From the NCBI GenBank assembly GCA_036971615.1, contig JAYKKR010000008.1, positions 682,001 to 746,000 of the forward strand: a stretch of 64,000 bases of DNA, written 5' to 3'. Below, one piece after another: positions 1 to 11,831 of the stretch (position 1 is its first letter; each line of letters starts with the position of its first letter). The translations under genes were made by a program, and so were the position numbers. Under the pieces are notes generated by a model. It saw only the letters and a list, made by a program, of their open reading frames with translations, had not been told where the DNA came from and searched no databases. Source of the DNA: Amyloporia xantha (lineage: Eukaryota > Basidiomycota > Agaricomycetes > Polyporales > Adustoporiaceae).

Positions 1-280
1 ACCTGTACCCGCACATTTGCTAATCTATCCATTGCAAGCAAGAAATGCACACCGCCTTCCTCCACGCTTCGAGAAGCCCTCCCCTCCGTCCCCTCCGTCC
101 CCTCCCAACCCACCTCATCTCGTGAATGTGCTTCCCCACAAAACGCACAAAGAACGCCCTCTCCGACGACTCCTCCGCCCCAAACAGCCCTCTAACAAGG
201 ATTTGAAGCCTACCTCTACGCCCTCCGCTCCCCCATCCTCTGCCCTCGCACCCGTTACCACTCCCGCACCCGCCTCAGCT

Positions 281-950
281 ATGGCCCCCAAGATTGCCAT
301 TGTCATCTACTACATGTACGGCCACATCGGCAAGAGTTCGTACCCCGTACCCCCCTCCCCCCCTTCCCCCGTCTATCCCGCTGACCCTCCCTTCCTTCAC
401 CAGTGGCCGACTCCGTCAGGGCCGGCGTCGAGGGTGCCGGCGGCGCAGCGACCATCTACCAGATTGCAGAGACCATCCCCGAGGACATCCTCGCCCAAAT
501 GGGCGCGCCCCCCAAGCTCCCCTACCCCGTCCTCGCCCCGGCCGACCTCCCCCAGTTCGACGGCTTCATATTCGGTGTCCCCACCCGCTACGGCACCATG
601 CCCGCCCAGTTCAAGGTACGCCCGTGTCCCTCTCCCCCCGTCTCCGCCCTGCATACATGCTACCCCCCGCTCCCCCAGGCCTTCTGGGACGCCACCGGCG
701 CGCTCTGGGCCTCCAGCGCGCTCGCGGGCAAGTACGTCTCCGCGTTCGTCTCGACTGGCACCCCCGGCGGCGGGCAAGAGGTCACCTGCTCAACATGATC
801 TCCACCTTCGTCCACCACGGCCTCATCTTCGTCCCCCTCGGCTACAGCGAGACCTTCGGCCAGCTCGCCAACCTCTCCGAGGTCCGCGGAGGTGAGTGAC
901 TGCGGTTTGGCGCGCATATATGCAATGCGCCGTGGCTGATCGCCTGTGTG

Positions 951-1012
<62 letters not shown>

Positions 1013-1155
1013 ACTCGTGCGATGCAGGCTCGCCATGGGGCGCAGGCACGTTCGCGGGCATAGACGGCTCACGCTTGCCCAGCGAGCTCGAGCTCGAGGT
1101 CGCCAAGAGGCAGGGCGAGCACTTCTACAGCGTGCTCGCCAAGGTCAAGTTCTAG
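281..1155 (+). CDS. NAD(P)H:quinone oxidoreductase, WrbA/Pst2 type (one-base frameshift)
   Basis: This family of flavodoxin-fold enzymes uses FMN to reduce quinones by two electrons in the cytosol; in wood-decay fungi such enzymes help detoxify lignin-derived quinones. Four exons read 281-335, 404-615, 679-891 and 1028-1155, all with GT-AG introns. The protein starts [18 protein letters not shown] and carries the family blocks [35 protein letters not shown] and [12 protein letters not shown]. The exons sum to 608 bases, one short of 203 codons. The break is in exon 3: after GGGQE-VT the frame runs into TGA at 796-798, while [20 protein letters not shown] continues one frame earlier. A missing C near 785-787 would restore a family-typical protein of about 202 residues. 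Either a real loss-of-function mutation or an assembly error explains this. Family assignment is very secure; functionality is not. Confidence 0.9.
951..1012. repeat. (CTTT)n microsatellite inside intron 3 of the quinone reductase gene
   Basis: About 15 uninterrupted CTTT units fill the 3' half of the 136-base intron (892-1027), directly upstream of the GATGCAG acceptor. The tract supplies the polypyrimidine stretch of the intron and is likely length-variable between strains. Confidence 0.97.
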
Positions 1156-2495
1156 AGGCGACGATGATGCATCGTGATCGTGTACGGGTCTGAACTATTG
1201 TCGCAAGGTTGTTGTATCGATACATACTCCTATATTCATTTTCTCAGTCTGCGAGCATTCGCGGTGACTGCGGGTGGTCGTGAGCTGCGTGCGCGAGCGC
1301 TGTGTTCGATACTCGGTGCCGGCTCTGGACCGGGGACCAGGGTATCGCTCAATCGTGTATGTAAGGAAGGTTTTATGCGCTTGCAGTTCATCCAGGTCCC
1401 TGAGGCTTGATGTCATGTGTCAAGGAAACACCCCAAGCAATGGTCAAGTTGCTGAAACGTGACAAGTCATTGCATGTTCAGGCTTTTGGTAAGCACTACA
1501 GAACGTCAAATTTGTGTACCGCCTGTTCGACGAGTCGGCTTATCGTCGACGGTGCCACGAAATGATACATCTTTAAACTGCATTCATGAAATTGGGAGTG
1601 AATATCCCATCAACATCCAAAAGTTGACAGCTGCGAGCTATTGCTGAACCGTGTATGTACGCGCTAGCGACACACGAGTAATCCAACGACACCTTGTATC
1701 CACATCGAATATCTCCCAGTAGGATTATCAGGCCTGCAGAGGAGCCCATGGTCTCGGACGCAGGCCTGGTAGGTCTCATCGCCCTGCCGGTCTCACCTGC
1801 AGCTGACGACTCACACTTGCGCATATTCGGGAAAACAAGTAACATTGGTATACTGCGCCTCTGAAAGCTAGTGTAACGTTTGGCCCGAATGATGCACTAC
1901 TACCAGGCATGGGACACACATCGATGAGAACGTGATGCGGATGAATATACACTCCATACCTCCCTGCGAGACAGGATGGCTCGTGCTCTCATCGAACGCC
2001 ATGGCTGTCTTTACAGACGGCCACACTGGAGTCTCGCGCCTTCGCGCCGTCACTCGTGGTCAAAGTAGCAATCAGTCGGGGATGATTGCATGGATGCACC
2101 AGCCGCTCGGGTTGACGATCAACGTAGCATCATCATCATCGCTATAGACCGGTGGGATGTGCTGAGAATCAGCGTGGCGACAATGGGCATCCCGGTCGCA
2201 CAATGTCCTCCGTTGACCGTTCCAGAAATAGCGTAGCTGGGATATCCCAATGGGAGAACTCTTGCAGACGTTACAAGAGAAGGGTTGGTCGCGAGATTGA
2301 TAGAAGTAAGATGGCGCAGTATGTAGTAACGGTCTGCTAAGGGTCACGTCAATTGATGCATCGTAGAGATTACTCGCGAGTGATATCAGCAGCGATTGCG
2401 AGAAGGGCTGCACAGCATGGCCAAGGAGTCGTCTGGTCCAGCGCTGGCTCGGACAGAATAGTGACATTGAGGACATTGAGGATCTAGAGAAGACG
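1156..2495. other. No supportable gene
   Basis: Frames are short and broken on both strands and I recognise no protein family here. Base composition is mixed, with none of the regular short introns seen in real genes of this window. Confidence 0.5.
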
Positions 2496-2852
2496 TCAGA
2501 TACGAAGACGCTCATTCGACAGAATGCACCTACCAGCATCTGCTAGGGTGGTCCAGAGATTATGCGGAAGTAAGTCCTCTGCCATAGGCGTTGTCTGTAG
2601 GTCTACACATACAAGACCCGCTGGGATCAACGACGGAAAGGACAAGTTGTGGTCTGTTGTAGAATCAAAGGTATTGTAATGGAGGGCAATACCGTCGGTG
2701 ATATGTGCGAGCTTATTAAGAGTGGACCGAGGACCAGCTCCAATACCTGGCAGATCAAGATAAGATGGCGAGCGGCGAGCATGGTCCACGGTGATGAGTA
2801 GGCTCTCCGTCTCAATTGAGTCGACTCTGCCCTGCCTTGTTCTTCTGGACAC
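2496..2852 (-). CDS. Possible exon of an unidentified gene or relic
   Basis: A minus-strand open stretch has coding-like composition, including segments such as ESLLITVDHARRSPSYLDLP and HNLWTTLADAG. It ends next to a plausible donor (GTAGGT after ...LADAG). A possible acceptor (TCTCTAG) near 2485 leads into a short downstream exon, but I could not extend it to a convincing start or stop. I do not recognise the family. It lies in the segment that is duplicated in diverged form at 40 kb, where the frame is not kept, so it may be a relic. Confidence 0.25.
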   Translation of the reverse strand: MSRRTRQGRVDSIETESLLITVDHARRSPSYLDLPGIGAGPRSTLNKLAHITDGIALHYNTFDSTTDHNLSFPSLIPAGLVCVDLQTTPMAEDLLPHNLWTTLADAGRCILSNERLRI

Positions 2853-5565
2853 TTCCTCAGCGCAGCGCTGTAAAACAGGTCATCGGCAGCGTGTGAAGCA
2901 GGCCGCTCGAGACGAACAACTCTGCCGTCTACTGCGTCGTGTCTCGCGCCTCTGCATGCAGCTTGACGGAAAGCTCGTGAGAGCCGTCAACGGTACGTCG
3001 GTGAATGAGAGATACGAGACGCGGTTTTACGGCACCTCATGTAGTCTACCACAACGCTGTGGATCACCAAGCAGGTCAGCGACATCAACAACCATAGTGA
3101 TCTACGCAGACACCGACTTGAATTCTGCCTATGCACAGCGAGTCAGACAGAAGTGTTCCTCGGTCACCTCATACCACATATGGTTATTCTCCCCGTATTC
3201 GCAGTCTCTGGCTATTCCGAGTATACCATAAGTGGTCTGAAAAGATGCCCATATCGGTGAAGGAGGTTCGCGATGTCCCCCAGTGAGTTGCGTTTTCTCG
3301 CTGCTATCCCTGGAGATGCATGGCAGTGGCCAATGGACGGTACGTCATAAAGCACATGCGCACGAGAATAATTTCTAAAACGAACGAGCAAGAGGATTGG
3401 CATAGGCATTGGGAGGAGGAAGGGCGAAGATCCATCTTGCGGTGCACAAGATATTGCCGTTACGTAGATAGAGTACGAGGATGAGGACGCCAACCGATGG
3501 AACCGTTGACAGAGCGAGAAATCCGATCTGACACAGTCGAGCGTCTGGACGATTCGATGCGGGGAGCTACCCAGCGGGCTCCAGCCATCCCCGCGCTATG
3601 CTAGTAGCATGACAGCGAGAGCGCAGCTGAGTCTATCACCCCCGCAGCCACGTTTGTACATCAATACCGCGAATAAAAACATCAGCCATAGTCCTATAGC
3701 TATCGATGCAGACAGACGGGATAAAGCCCACAGTTAGACGGACATGATAATCCTGCTGAAATCTCCGGCAGGCTGCAGCGCTCAGCGGGGATGGTGATGT
3801 CACAGAGCAAGAGATTAGGAGCACGTGGTCAGATCGAGGAATAACGCGATCATGGGCGTCTCTCCGCGCGTCCCATTGCATCGAAACCAAGTTCACGATT
3901 GTCCTGCGCTCTTTGTACTAGCTGCTGTCTATAACAACCATCTTCCAGCAACGTATTATGCAGCTCCGGGCCCACTACCTCCCGCGAATGCGATAGCTTC
4001 ACCCAGGGCCGTTCCCCGTAGAAATAAAAGCCCCTCGCCGTGTGCTTCTAGCTTCTACTGTGTCATGATCGAAACACCTCGCTTCTCGCCAACGACGCGT
4101 CCAGGTCGTATCTGAGGCAGTCAATGAACTTGTCTCAAAGCTCTACGATAATGGACGGCTTTGAAGTGCGAACTCGCGATTGGCAACCCCCGTCGGACTC
4201 AGACCATGGGTCCCGTTCTCATGACACGCAGACTGGCGGGGATGGCTGCTCTCATCGCTTGACGCCTTGCGAGCAGAAGACGTTAGGTACGACAACATCA
4301 CCTGCCTATTACGAGAAGCAGTCCTGGTCGGCCCAGTCCCCGTCTAGTCAATCTCCTGTTGAAGAGCACAGCCCTGTGGCATTGTATTACCGCACTTATG
4401 ATCTCTCCCCTAAGCTCCGAGTATCTGCTCGCCTTCTCATTACCCAGAACACCTCTCGCTGCATGATGCCCATGTCTTCACCTCGCCGGCTTCGCATACA
4501 TTCACGAGATATCATACTATGGGGCGACGCTGATACCAGAGTAGCGAACGGGTAAGTAGTAAGCACCGCATGCACTCGACTACCGCTCTCTTCTCTCATT
4601 GCCAGATCATTACCCGGGGTTATATCCAGTGCGGCCTCAAACAGTCTGGACGCGGGACATGATTTGTCATTGTCGTCTTCTTCGATCCCAGTCTTATATT
4701 CTCCACGGCTCCCTTGTCGCTCTCTGGTACTACGCCCACTACTTCGGCAATATCGTTGAAAGCGCTACTTCGGCGACCCACATACAATCACATGCAGGGC
4801 CTGGAATAGTATATCAGATGCAGCACATCCGACTCTTGCTCGTAGCGCCTTCCACACTCGATAGTTTGTTTCTCACCGCCATCATTCCTACCGTCCCAGC
4901 CATCTCTGAAGTTACTCATACCCACGTCCATCCCTAAGTGCGCGTACCTAAACCGGCAGGCCTCATTGTAGTTCATTGACTTGTGAAGCATGACGTGACA
5001 AAGGTGGACTGCGGTTGGAGGTATGGATAAGCGGCTATGGCAGTGGTATGCGTGCTGCAAGGGAGTGTGATCGACGAACGTCAGTGCCCGTGCTATGTCC
5101 ATCGGGCTCGCGCTTTCGCGTCTGCACACAGCTATGTGCGTCATGGCGCTCTTGTTCCATCACACACGCCCGGTCTATGGTAGGTTAGCGGGCGACTGCA
5201 CGCCCCAGTTGCCGATGCAGACACGCATCTGAGGGACTGGGCAACCCGACACACTGAAGCAGTGTACATACGAGCGTGTGACCTTGGGTGATGCGAGAGA
5301 AGAACGGAAGACACGACGCGGTGCGTGCATTCTGTACTCAGAGAAAGTCCGAGCTGATTCTCTTTCGGTGTAGCCTGCTTTCTTTTAATCGGCCCCTGTC
5401 TCGACGAGAGGGCTCCAATTCGGAAGCGCTGGGGGTCTTGTTTTGCCGTCCGCCTCCTCGTACGTGTTCCACTATCTCAAGCGTCTTCCGTTCTCAAGTC
5501 CTGCACTCTCTGCAAAGACTACTTGCACCAAGTCCAGGCAGGGGCCCATCGTCGCGTGAGTTCAT
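2550..5565. repeat. Segmental duplication S, copy 1 (partner 39970-42600)
   Basis: The order of recognisable sequence blocks matches 39970-42600 in the same orientation. Clear anchors include the block around 5288-5360 (GAAGAACGGAAGACACGACG) and the same block at 42448-42500, the ATTACCCGGGG block at 4609 and 41766, and the CCGATGCAGACACGCA block at 5210 and 42361. Divergence is high and frames are broken in both copies, so this is an old duplication without obvious selection. Confidence 0.8.
3212..3896 (-). pseudogene. Relic of a putative membrane-protein gene, copy 1
   Basis: Minus-strand fragments align with a hydrophobic-segment-bearing stretch in the second copy of the S duplication (40539-41050). 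HVRLTVGFIPSVCIDSY here corresponds to RVRLAVSIVTPSAGCVE there. This copy has several stops and frame breaks. The alternation of hydrophobic segments is compatible with a small integral membrane protein, but I cannot name a family. Confidence 0.3.
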
Positions 5566-7011
5566 ATGAAATGCCCATGCGATATCGTATTCTGTCTTGA
5601 CGCATTGGATTTTTCCTGAGCTCGACTGTGGGTTTCTGCCCTGCAAACACAACCTGCTAGCAGACTGACGCGCCAGGGGGAACTGATCACAGGTATGGCT
5701 GTGCTTTTAATGCAGGCAGCGTCGGCAGTGGCGCGTTTCCGCACTCTGGAAAACTATTAGGAAACATGTCCAGTAATACAATTCCGGAATACATGCCATC
5801 ATCCTTCCGTCTCGTTTTTTTACTATCGTGGTGGTTGTAAGATCTCACCGGGACCGTTTTATGGGCGATTGCGTTTTGGCATGATATCGATGGTTCCCAC
5901 CACCCATACTGTCATCCAACTTGCCGTCCGGCCCTTCTTACCCAATGGATCCGGAGCAGGTACGCAATTTACAGTCGATAAATGAAGATTCTCCACTACT
6001 GACAACGCAAAGATAATCAAGCACGTTGTGGAGAGCATGCTCTAATGACTCGAATGCATGACTTTTCTGTCACGTTGAGCACACCATCGGTTCGCTCTAC
6101 AAGTAGACCACGTTAGTAGGAATTCGTCGCTATCACCATTCCTGACAGACCCTAAAGGCTCCTGAGTCATAGCCTGCGGACTTGAGAGTGGTGGTCTTGC
6201 AGCTTCTCGCTGGGGCATCACAGGTTTTCTGGTAGTACCTTTGGACAAGACAATTGACAAGAGGTACATAGATCTGTCCGGGTCTTTCGACGGCCCTTGC
6301 AGTGTTTGATGGGGACCTTCCGAGCTTCGACTGGTATGTTCGCATGTCTCTCGCTTGAGGCTGTGTGTGTTGTCTAATAACAATCTCACGTCACAGCAAT
6401 AATCCAAATAGTCCATTGTGAGCGATAGGAATGTATACAGCCTAGCAAAGTATCTCGTACAGCTACATGACACTAGTATGAAACCAACACTGCCTGTAAA
6501 ACACAGAGGCCGTCAGTATAGTTACAAATATACACCATCCGATTGTGTCGTCGAAATTTCCGTAAAAGTAAGAAAGAACCGTACAATAGAACTATCATGA
6601 CTACCAGATCGTTTGCACTCTATGTTACAAGCCTGTATATATCTGCCGGAAGACGACATCGCATCCAGTGATGTTTCATCATATCTTGTGCCACGGACCA
6701 CACGTCGCGACATATTGAGAGGAAGTCCCGCTCCCGGCCTCGTGGCGGACCCTGCGTTGACAATCCACACGGGTGAAGGGCTGTGAAGGGCTAGACTGGA
6801 TGCCGTAGCGCGTATATGGTCGCCGACGTTCAGTGGAAGGCAACATGGCACGCAGAAGATAGAGTATCCGAGGAAGTGCAGACAATGAGAGCGGAATGTA
6901 GAAGAGGGTTTATAGAGTCTGCTGTCATCGTTTTTAGCGTGGCCAATAGTCACAATCGGCACTGTACGACGCGAGATTCAAGGCCAGGTCAAACATTAGT
7001 GAATCACGCAG

Positions 7012-7433
7012 CTACAGCAGAAGAAAAACACACCTCATGATACCTCGTTTGTGAAATGTAGGCATCTGAGACTGCACCAGTGTTTCCAATAGAGCCCTGA
7101 CTTTATTACCAAGGAACACAGCAGCACCTTCGTAAGATCGGACTGTAAAGTCAACCTTTGTGAGCTTGTCAAATACAGGGCGGGTAAAGATGTGGTCAAG
7201 TTGAGAACACCGGCCATGGAGAAGCCTTGTTAGGATCGCTCTAAGCTCCTCCTCAGGTATTTTAATCATCATGGAGTGAATATGGAGTGCTATGGTGATC
7301 TCCTTCATGACTTTGGACGTGAGCTGAGAGACGAGCTGAATTATGCAGCCAGTATTGAAATCCACATTGTCGATATGTATTGAGAGCCCAAATGTCGTGA
7401 GCTTTGTGTTATGGGAAATATCGATCGGATACT
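7012..7433 (-). CDS. F-box-like gene copy 1, exon 3 (separated from exons 1-2 by the 21.6-kb element)
   Basis: This exon encodes the C-terminal third of the F-box-like protein (EYPIDISHNTKL..., ...VDFNTGCIIQLVSQLTS..., ...QSQMPTFHKRGI). It starts after an AG acceptor at 7434-7435 in the same phase as in the intact copies at 48478, 35834 and 55217. The frame is fully open. Exons 1 and 2 of this copy lie at 29942-30316 and 29106-29892. Joined, the three exons make 1584 bases (528 codons), so the coding potential survives despite the interruption. Whether a 21.7-kb intron can be spliced in this fungus is doubtful, so the gene may be functionally disrupted. An alternative donor (AG|GTGTGT at 7032) could end the exon earlier. 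Confidence 0.8.
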
Positions 7434-7452
7434 CTGGGAGCATGAATCAGAC

Positions 7453-7459
7453 AGCTCCG
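7453..7459. other. Left target-site duplication of the giant element (AGCTCCG)
   Basis: AGCTCCG abuts the left terminal repeat and recurs at 29064-29070 abutting the right one. The F-box paralog at 48917-48923 has the single uninterrupted AGCTCCG at the same place of its intron 2, as expected for an empty site. One more base each side (CAGCTCCG versus AAGCTCCG) gives an 8-bp version with one mismatch. Confidence 0.85.
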
Positions 7460-7486
7460 TATGAAGGCCCTTATTGGACAAAAATA
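7460..7486 (+). repeat. Left terminal inverted repeat of the giant element
   Basis: It reads TATGAAGGCCCTTATTGGAC followed by AAAAATA. The right end, read inward, has TTGATGGGCCATATTGGAC followed by AAATATG. The match is strongest over ATTGGACAAA. An A-rich run follows on both sides. Confidence 0.8.
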
Positions 7487-7499
7487 GCCAAACACGGCC

Positions 7500-7840
7500 C
7501 CGTCACCATGATACTTGAGGATTTAGGTGGATACCCTGTGATATAGTGATATACTCGAGTATTCATCGTTATCTCTGAGGATCCCGGGTGATCGATCTCT
7601 CACATGAACTCATCCTAGCATGGCTCCCCCTTAATACCGGGTATTTGCCTCATTCCTTCTCGTCAATGTCACTTGTTGACCAATCACCTATACTCGTTTA
7701 TTCCTGAGTATTACAACCGCCTTGTGTATACCTGAGTATTCAGCATTATCTATGTGGATGGCATGATCCTCCTTTCACTTGTCTACCATGCATGATCCCT
7801 GTATATTCTCGAGTATTTCCAGGTATGAAAATTTGGGAAC
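7500..7840. promoter_or_regulatory. Left subterminal repeat cluster (TACTCGAGTATT family)
   Basis: Several copies or half-copies of a palindromic motif occur, including TACTCGAGTA at 7552, CCTGAGTATT near 7703 and 7731, and TCTCGAGTATTTCC near 7806. The same motif family is clustered at the right end. Such arrays next to terminal repeats usually serve as transposase-binding sites. They also lie just upstream of the HECT-like gene start, so a promoter role is possible. Confidence 0.55.
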
Positions 7841-7910
7841 CCCGTCTGACTGCCCCATCCGAACACTGTCTCGTTGCTGACCTGTACATTCGTCTTCGCT
7901 GCCCGCTATC

Positions 7911-10900
7911 ATGTCTGCGCTGAATTCCACTATCCCCACAGCCGTCGTTCTTTACATTCGTGATCTCTGTCTTGTTCCGGAATGCCTGTGCGCTGAATGG
8001 TGTAAGTCTATCTTTGGGCTCAGTGACATATCCTTACCGCAAACATCTGAGGCATGTTTGTTTTTCCCCGTCTCAATGCGCTCTACGTGCTCATAATCGT
8101 ATCTAGCTCCCGGTGACACCCACAGAGATTTGTGCTGCATGCCATCATCCGTGGTGGTCTCATTCAGCGCAGTCAGCGATTCAAAACGACCCTCGCCTAA
8201 GTCGTCTCTGTTGGAATAAAGGCGGCGGGCTGGAAGTCACACACTGCGGCGGTTTTCATCCGGTCTGTGCTGCTGCTTTTACCATGTGTTCATCAGTTAC
8301 TAATTCATTGATGTGCAGGCTCCGTCTGCAGAAAATGGTTCACCTTCTGCACCGTGCGTCTGTGGTGGCACGTGGGCAGCCCATCGCCGTGCCATGTATG
8401 TATCTTTTGTCTTCAGTCGGCTACTTTATTCATTAATCGCTGCCAACCCGTCATCTGACAGCTTGTCACATTTACCAACTCAGCCAGCGGTGCATTCACC
8501 GCTGCCTGTCACGTCGACTTTCCTCACAGGTGCTTCCACAAATCTCAATCCCCTGGTCATGCCGGCCGCTTCGCTCTCTTTGCTCCCTTCGCTCGGGCCC
8601 GTGGTCCCTCAATCTGATACCGCCTCTCAACGATCCTTACTCCAAGGTGTCTCTCCGGCCTCTCCTGCTCCTGTTCCACCTTTTGGCTCTCTGGCTTCTG
8701 CGCCTCCTATTGCTGCATTTGGAGGTCTACCTGCGGTCTCTTCAAACACTAATGTCGCCACCTTACGTCGCACTAGTGCCGCTCGTGCCCGGACTCAGGC
8801 TGACTCCCGTCGGCAAACTACAGGTCGGTCGCGCATCACATCTCGAACCCCATTCCCATCCACTCTCCCTCATATCCCTACCGCTCCCACACCACGCAAC
8901 TTAACTGTCAGTGTCATGCTGGTGCCCTGTACGGTATGTCCACGTCCAATTTGGCTTATTATTCATCACATAATTGCTCCTACTAGCTCATCAGCAAGTA
9001 TCACACCGACAAGCGCAAACCACCCTCATGTGGGGTTCGCAATGACGACGTCGGATTCATCATCAAAAGCGCGCAGTCTCATCATCTCTATTTCGATGTT
9101 TCAATTCCGCTCGATGGCCTCTCAGAGAACGCTGAAGTGTGGCATCCGTTCGCTGCCAAGGTTACGGAACACTTGCAGTCTCATCAGATCAGACTGCCGC
9201 CTCCCCCGGGTGGCCGCTCAGATGATGAATTTTCGACGCTTCGGATCACATTTCTGAAACGCAGTCAGCGCACGAGCATGCAAGACCATGAGACGTATCA
9301 GTTGAGGCATTGGTCAAAGGCAATTTCGGGGCCTACCGTTACGCCTAAGTTCCTAGATGAGACCGCAGCTCCATTTCTCCATCCCTACGCTCAGAACCAG
9401 CGTTTATTGTGGATTGGTGAGTTGTATTTTGTCGTCCAAATGCTTGACACTCACTGTGTTTGATCAGCACCCCGTTATGGGAACATCAGCGCTCCCATCC
9501 GCGATCTCATTGGTGACGACGAGCAATCATGCTTATGTCAAGTGTTCGACCATCCATGCTTTTCCTTCCGTTTTATGGCATGAATGTCCATGATGGAGGA
9601 TGAAGACTTCGATGGCTCCCCTTACTGCTGCAATGAAGACTGTCCCCCCTGTGAAGATTGTGGCCGCCGTGACTTTGTTCATGAGGCCATTCTGGCACAG
9701 CAAGAGCATGTGGGTCCAATTGCTCCTGGTGCTGCACCAGGAGCTTCCAATTTCACCTCAGCTCCGTCTCGATCGGCATGCAGATCCCCTCGTGATTCTG
9801 TAGGTCCTTGTGAGCCCTGCCTTGTCTCCATGACCTCACCGGGCTACATCTCCAGATTGACCTCAATCCCCGTCCTCTCTCTAGACCCCGTTTAGCTGTA
9901 TCGGTAGGTGGTCTGTCCGCATTTGCATTGTCTGCTGTTAATCACATTGATGCTGATGTCAGCCCACGCCGACTCAATCGATTTTTGGTCCGGCATTCTC
10001 AATGGCCCCGGATGCCCCATCCACCACTCCTGAACTCCCATTGACACGACCCACATCTGAGTCTGCAGCTCTTCCCATTGGAACGCAGGACTCTCTCAAG
10101 CCGGATACGCCGCTCTGTGAGAGGGAGAGCCGTGGTGACGATGTAGCCCAGGCAGATGCATATCCGTATCCTCTCGAGCCCCCCGTTTTAGCACCTCTTG
10201 CCGAGCTCATCGAGTGGCGTGCGACCCTTGCTCAAGCGCTCACAGGTCACGTATTTGAAGGACCTGACCTGGAGATTGAAGGCAAAGACATCGACACAGT
10301 AGCTATTTGCTACTTGCAGTATCTCGAACATCTTCACAAACAGTCACTGCGCCATTCCTCCGATACTTTCGACACATCACCTGAGGTCCACAAGTGCACT
10401 CAAGTATCCTTGGAAGCTTTTTACATGGGACATCGCCACTTCAAAGTGTGCGTACTCACGTCTTTCCCAGGCGATTATCTCATTCAGGCTGACATATCCC
10501 TCTGCAGTCATCGAGGGTCTGGCCCGGGCGTTGAGCTTTCGGTGCTTCATCGTGCCGTTCAATTCATGGCTGAAGACTTCAAGTACTGGTCTGATCGTGG
10601 CGACTCCAAAATTCCTAACTTTCAAGCGTTTTCAACTGCGTTGGATTCTCGCATTGCCCGTTGGAGGGCGTATGGGACTTTGACCGCCCTGTATATGCTT
10701 CATGTTCACGCAGGTCCACCTCCAATCTCGCCGTTGCTTCTCATCGCCGTCCTCACTGATGTTGATTCATTCATCCTTGATGAGCCTACTCTTGCGTTCA
10801 TGGATCGTGCCGCAGCCATTGTTATGCATCCTTGGTTACAGCTTGAGCCTGGGGCTCCACTTCCCACCGATCATCGACATGAGGTTGCCCAATTTCTAAT

Positions 10901-11831
10901 GGACAAATTTGATCTTCAAGTGAGTCGGGTCACATTTTGAGTGTGGGCCTGTTCACATTGCATCACCAGTTAGCTGACATCCGCGAGGACTGCACAACTG
11001 CCAAGACGCACCGTATATTCACGTCCTCATTTCTTGCAGGCACAGTCTTTGGTCTGCGTGATCTTTGGACCAATTTTGACTTCATGGCGTTCCGATATGG
11101 GTTTGACTTGCCCTTGAGTCCAGGCCTCGGCATGATTTCAGTACGCTTCTGCTCTTCTATGACCCATGTTCACTGCTTACTGGTGGCATTCCAGTTGTTT
11201 CGTGCTTGTTTTTCTGCCCCTACGGTTCCTGCTGTGATCGCTACAATGTGCGATCGGCGCGTCAAGTCCTCCACGGAGGTTACCAAGGCCCTTGACTGTG
11301 ATTTGAATGCATCGTCAACGCCGGAGAAACAATGCTTTCAACGGCTTTTTTACCACCGTTTAGTCAGATATCTGGAAGGTGTCGGTCATCCTAACCATCC
11401 TCTTATTGATGAAGTGATCGAGCACTCACCGGATCTGCTTTCCAAAACCGATTTCGACGCTCATCAGTATGATCCCCTGCTACGGGCCAGGCTCTTTCTC
11501 TTGGCGTTAACCGATGGTGATCTAGTTCCTGTGGACAAATGGTGGACCATCGCCGTGAGTGTCGTTCACATGAATGATGCAAGGGGGCTCATGCGACTTG
11601 TGTGTCTAGCTTGAATTCCAGCCAGAAACACTTGCAGCGCCGAATACCAATGGGGTGCAAGCGCTCATTATTCGAACCTGTATGTCATCCATCGATGTGA
11701 CGATCACCCCGGAGCTTGAGGAGCTCCTGCTATATTCACCTACATCATCGCATGAAGCGACGCGCTTCGATTGCTATGTCCATGTACAAGTTCTAGATGC
11801 TGCACGTAGACGGGAGTACAGTACTATCTAA
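7911..11831 (+). CDS. Cys-rich protein with HECT-like C-terminal region (giant-element gene A)
   Basis: I splice 14 exons: 7911-8001, 8107-8262, 8319-8395, 8462-8933, 8987-9416, 9468-9541, 9599-9709, 9741-9791, 9856-9903, 9963-10447, 10508-10919, 10970-11140, 11195-11554 and 11610-11831. Phases agree at every junction from exon 2 on (1023 codons). Exon 1 joins exon 2 one base out of phase, so the start is uncertain or frameshifted. The N-terminus has paired Cys/His clusters (EICAACHHPWWSH, CVCGGTWAAH), followed by a Pro/Ser/Ala-rich linker. A second Cys cluster lies near exon 7 (YCCNEDCPPCEDCG). The C-terminal half (GPGVELSVLHRAVQ; ATMCDRR; LFLLALTDGDLVP; and a final RTCMSSIDVT with ELEELLLY) resembles a HECT-type ubiquitin ligase, with the Cys of RTC in the catalytic position. 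That assignment is from memory of the fold's pattern and is moderate. TGA at 9581 lies inside the 57-base intron 9542-9598. Confidence 0.7.

Larger units (their letters stand above)
5570..7459. repeat. Segmental duplication unit 1, left part
   Basis: This stretch is visibly near-identical to 47050-48925 for long runs and more distantly similar to 34400-36290 and 54600-55670. Shared anchors are AACTGATCACAGGTA (5681 and 47156), GGCCCTTGCAGTGTTTGATG (6291 and 47768) and GATTCAAGGCCAGGTCAAAC (6973 and 48440). It ends at the third exon of the F-box-like gene, where the giant element begins. The right part of the same unit resumes at 29064. Confidence 0.9.

Noticed and set aside
17..895. Long Pro/Arg-rich open frame across the quinone reductase gene
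   Set aside because: It is an out-of-frame reading of C-rich coding sequence and its introns; only the part from 281 to 335 is real exon.
9581..9583. In-frame stop in the HECT-like gene
   Set aside because: It falls inside a 57-base GT-AG intron (9542-9598) that keeps the phase, so it need not break the gene.
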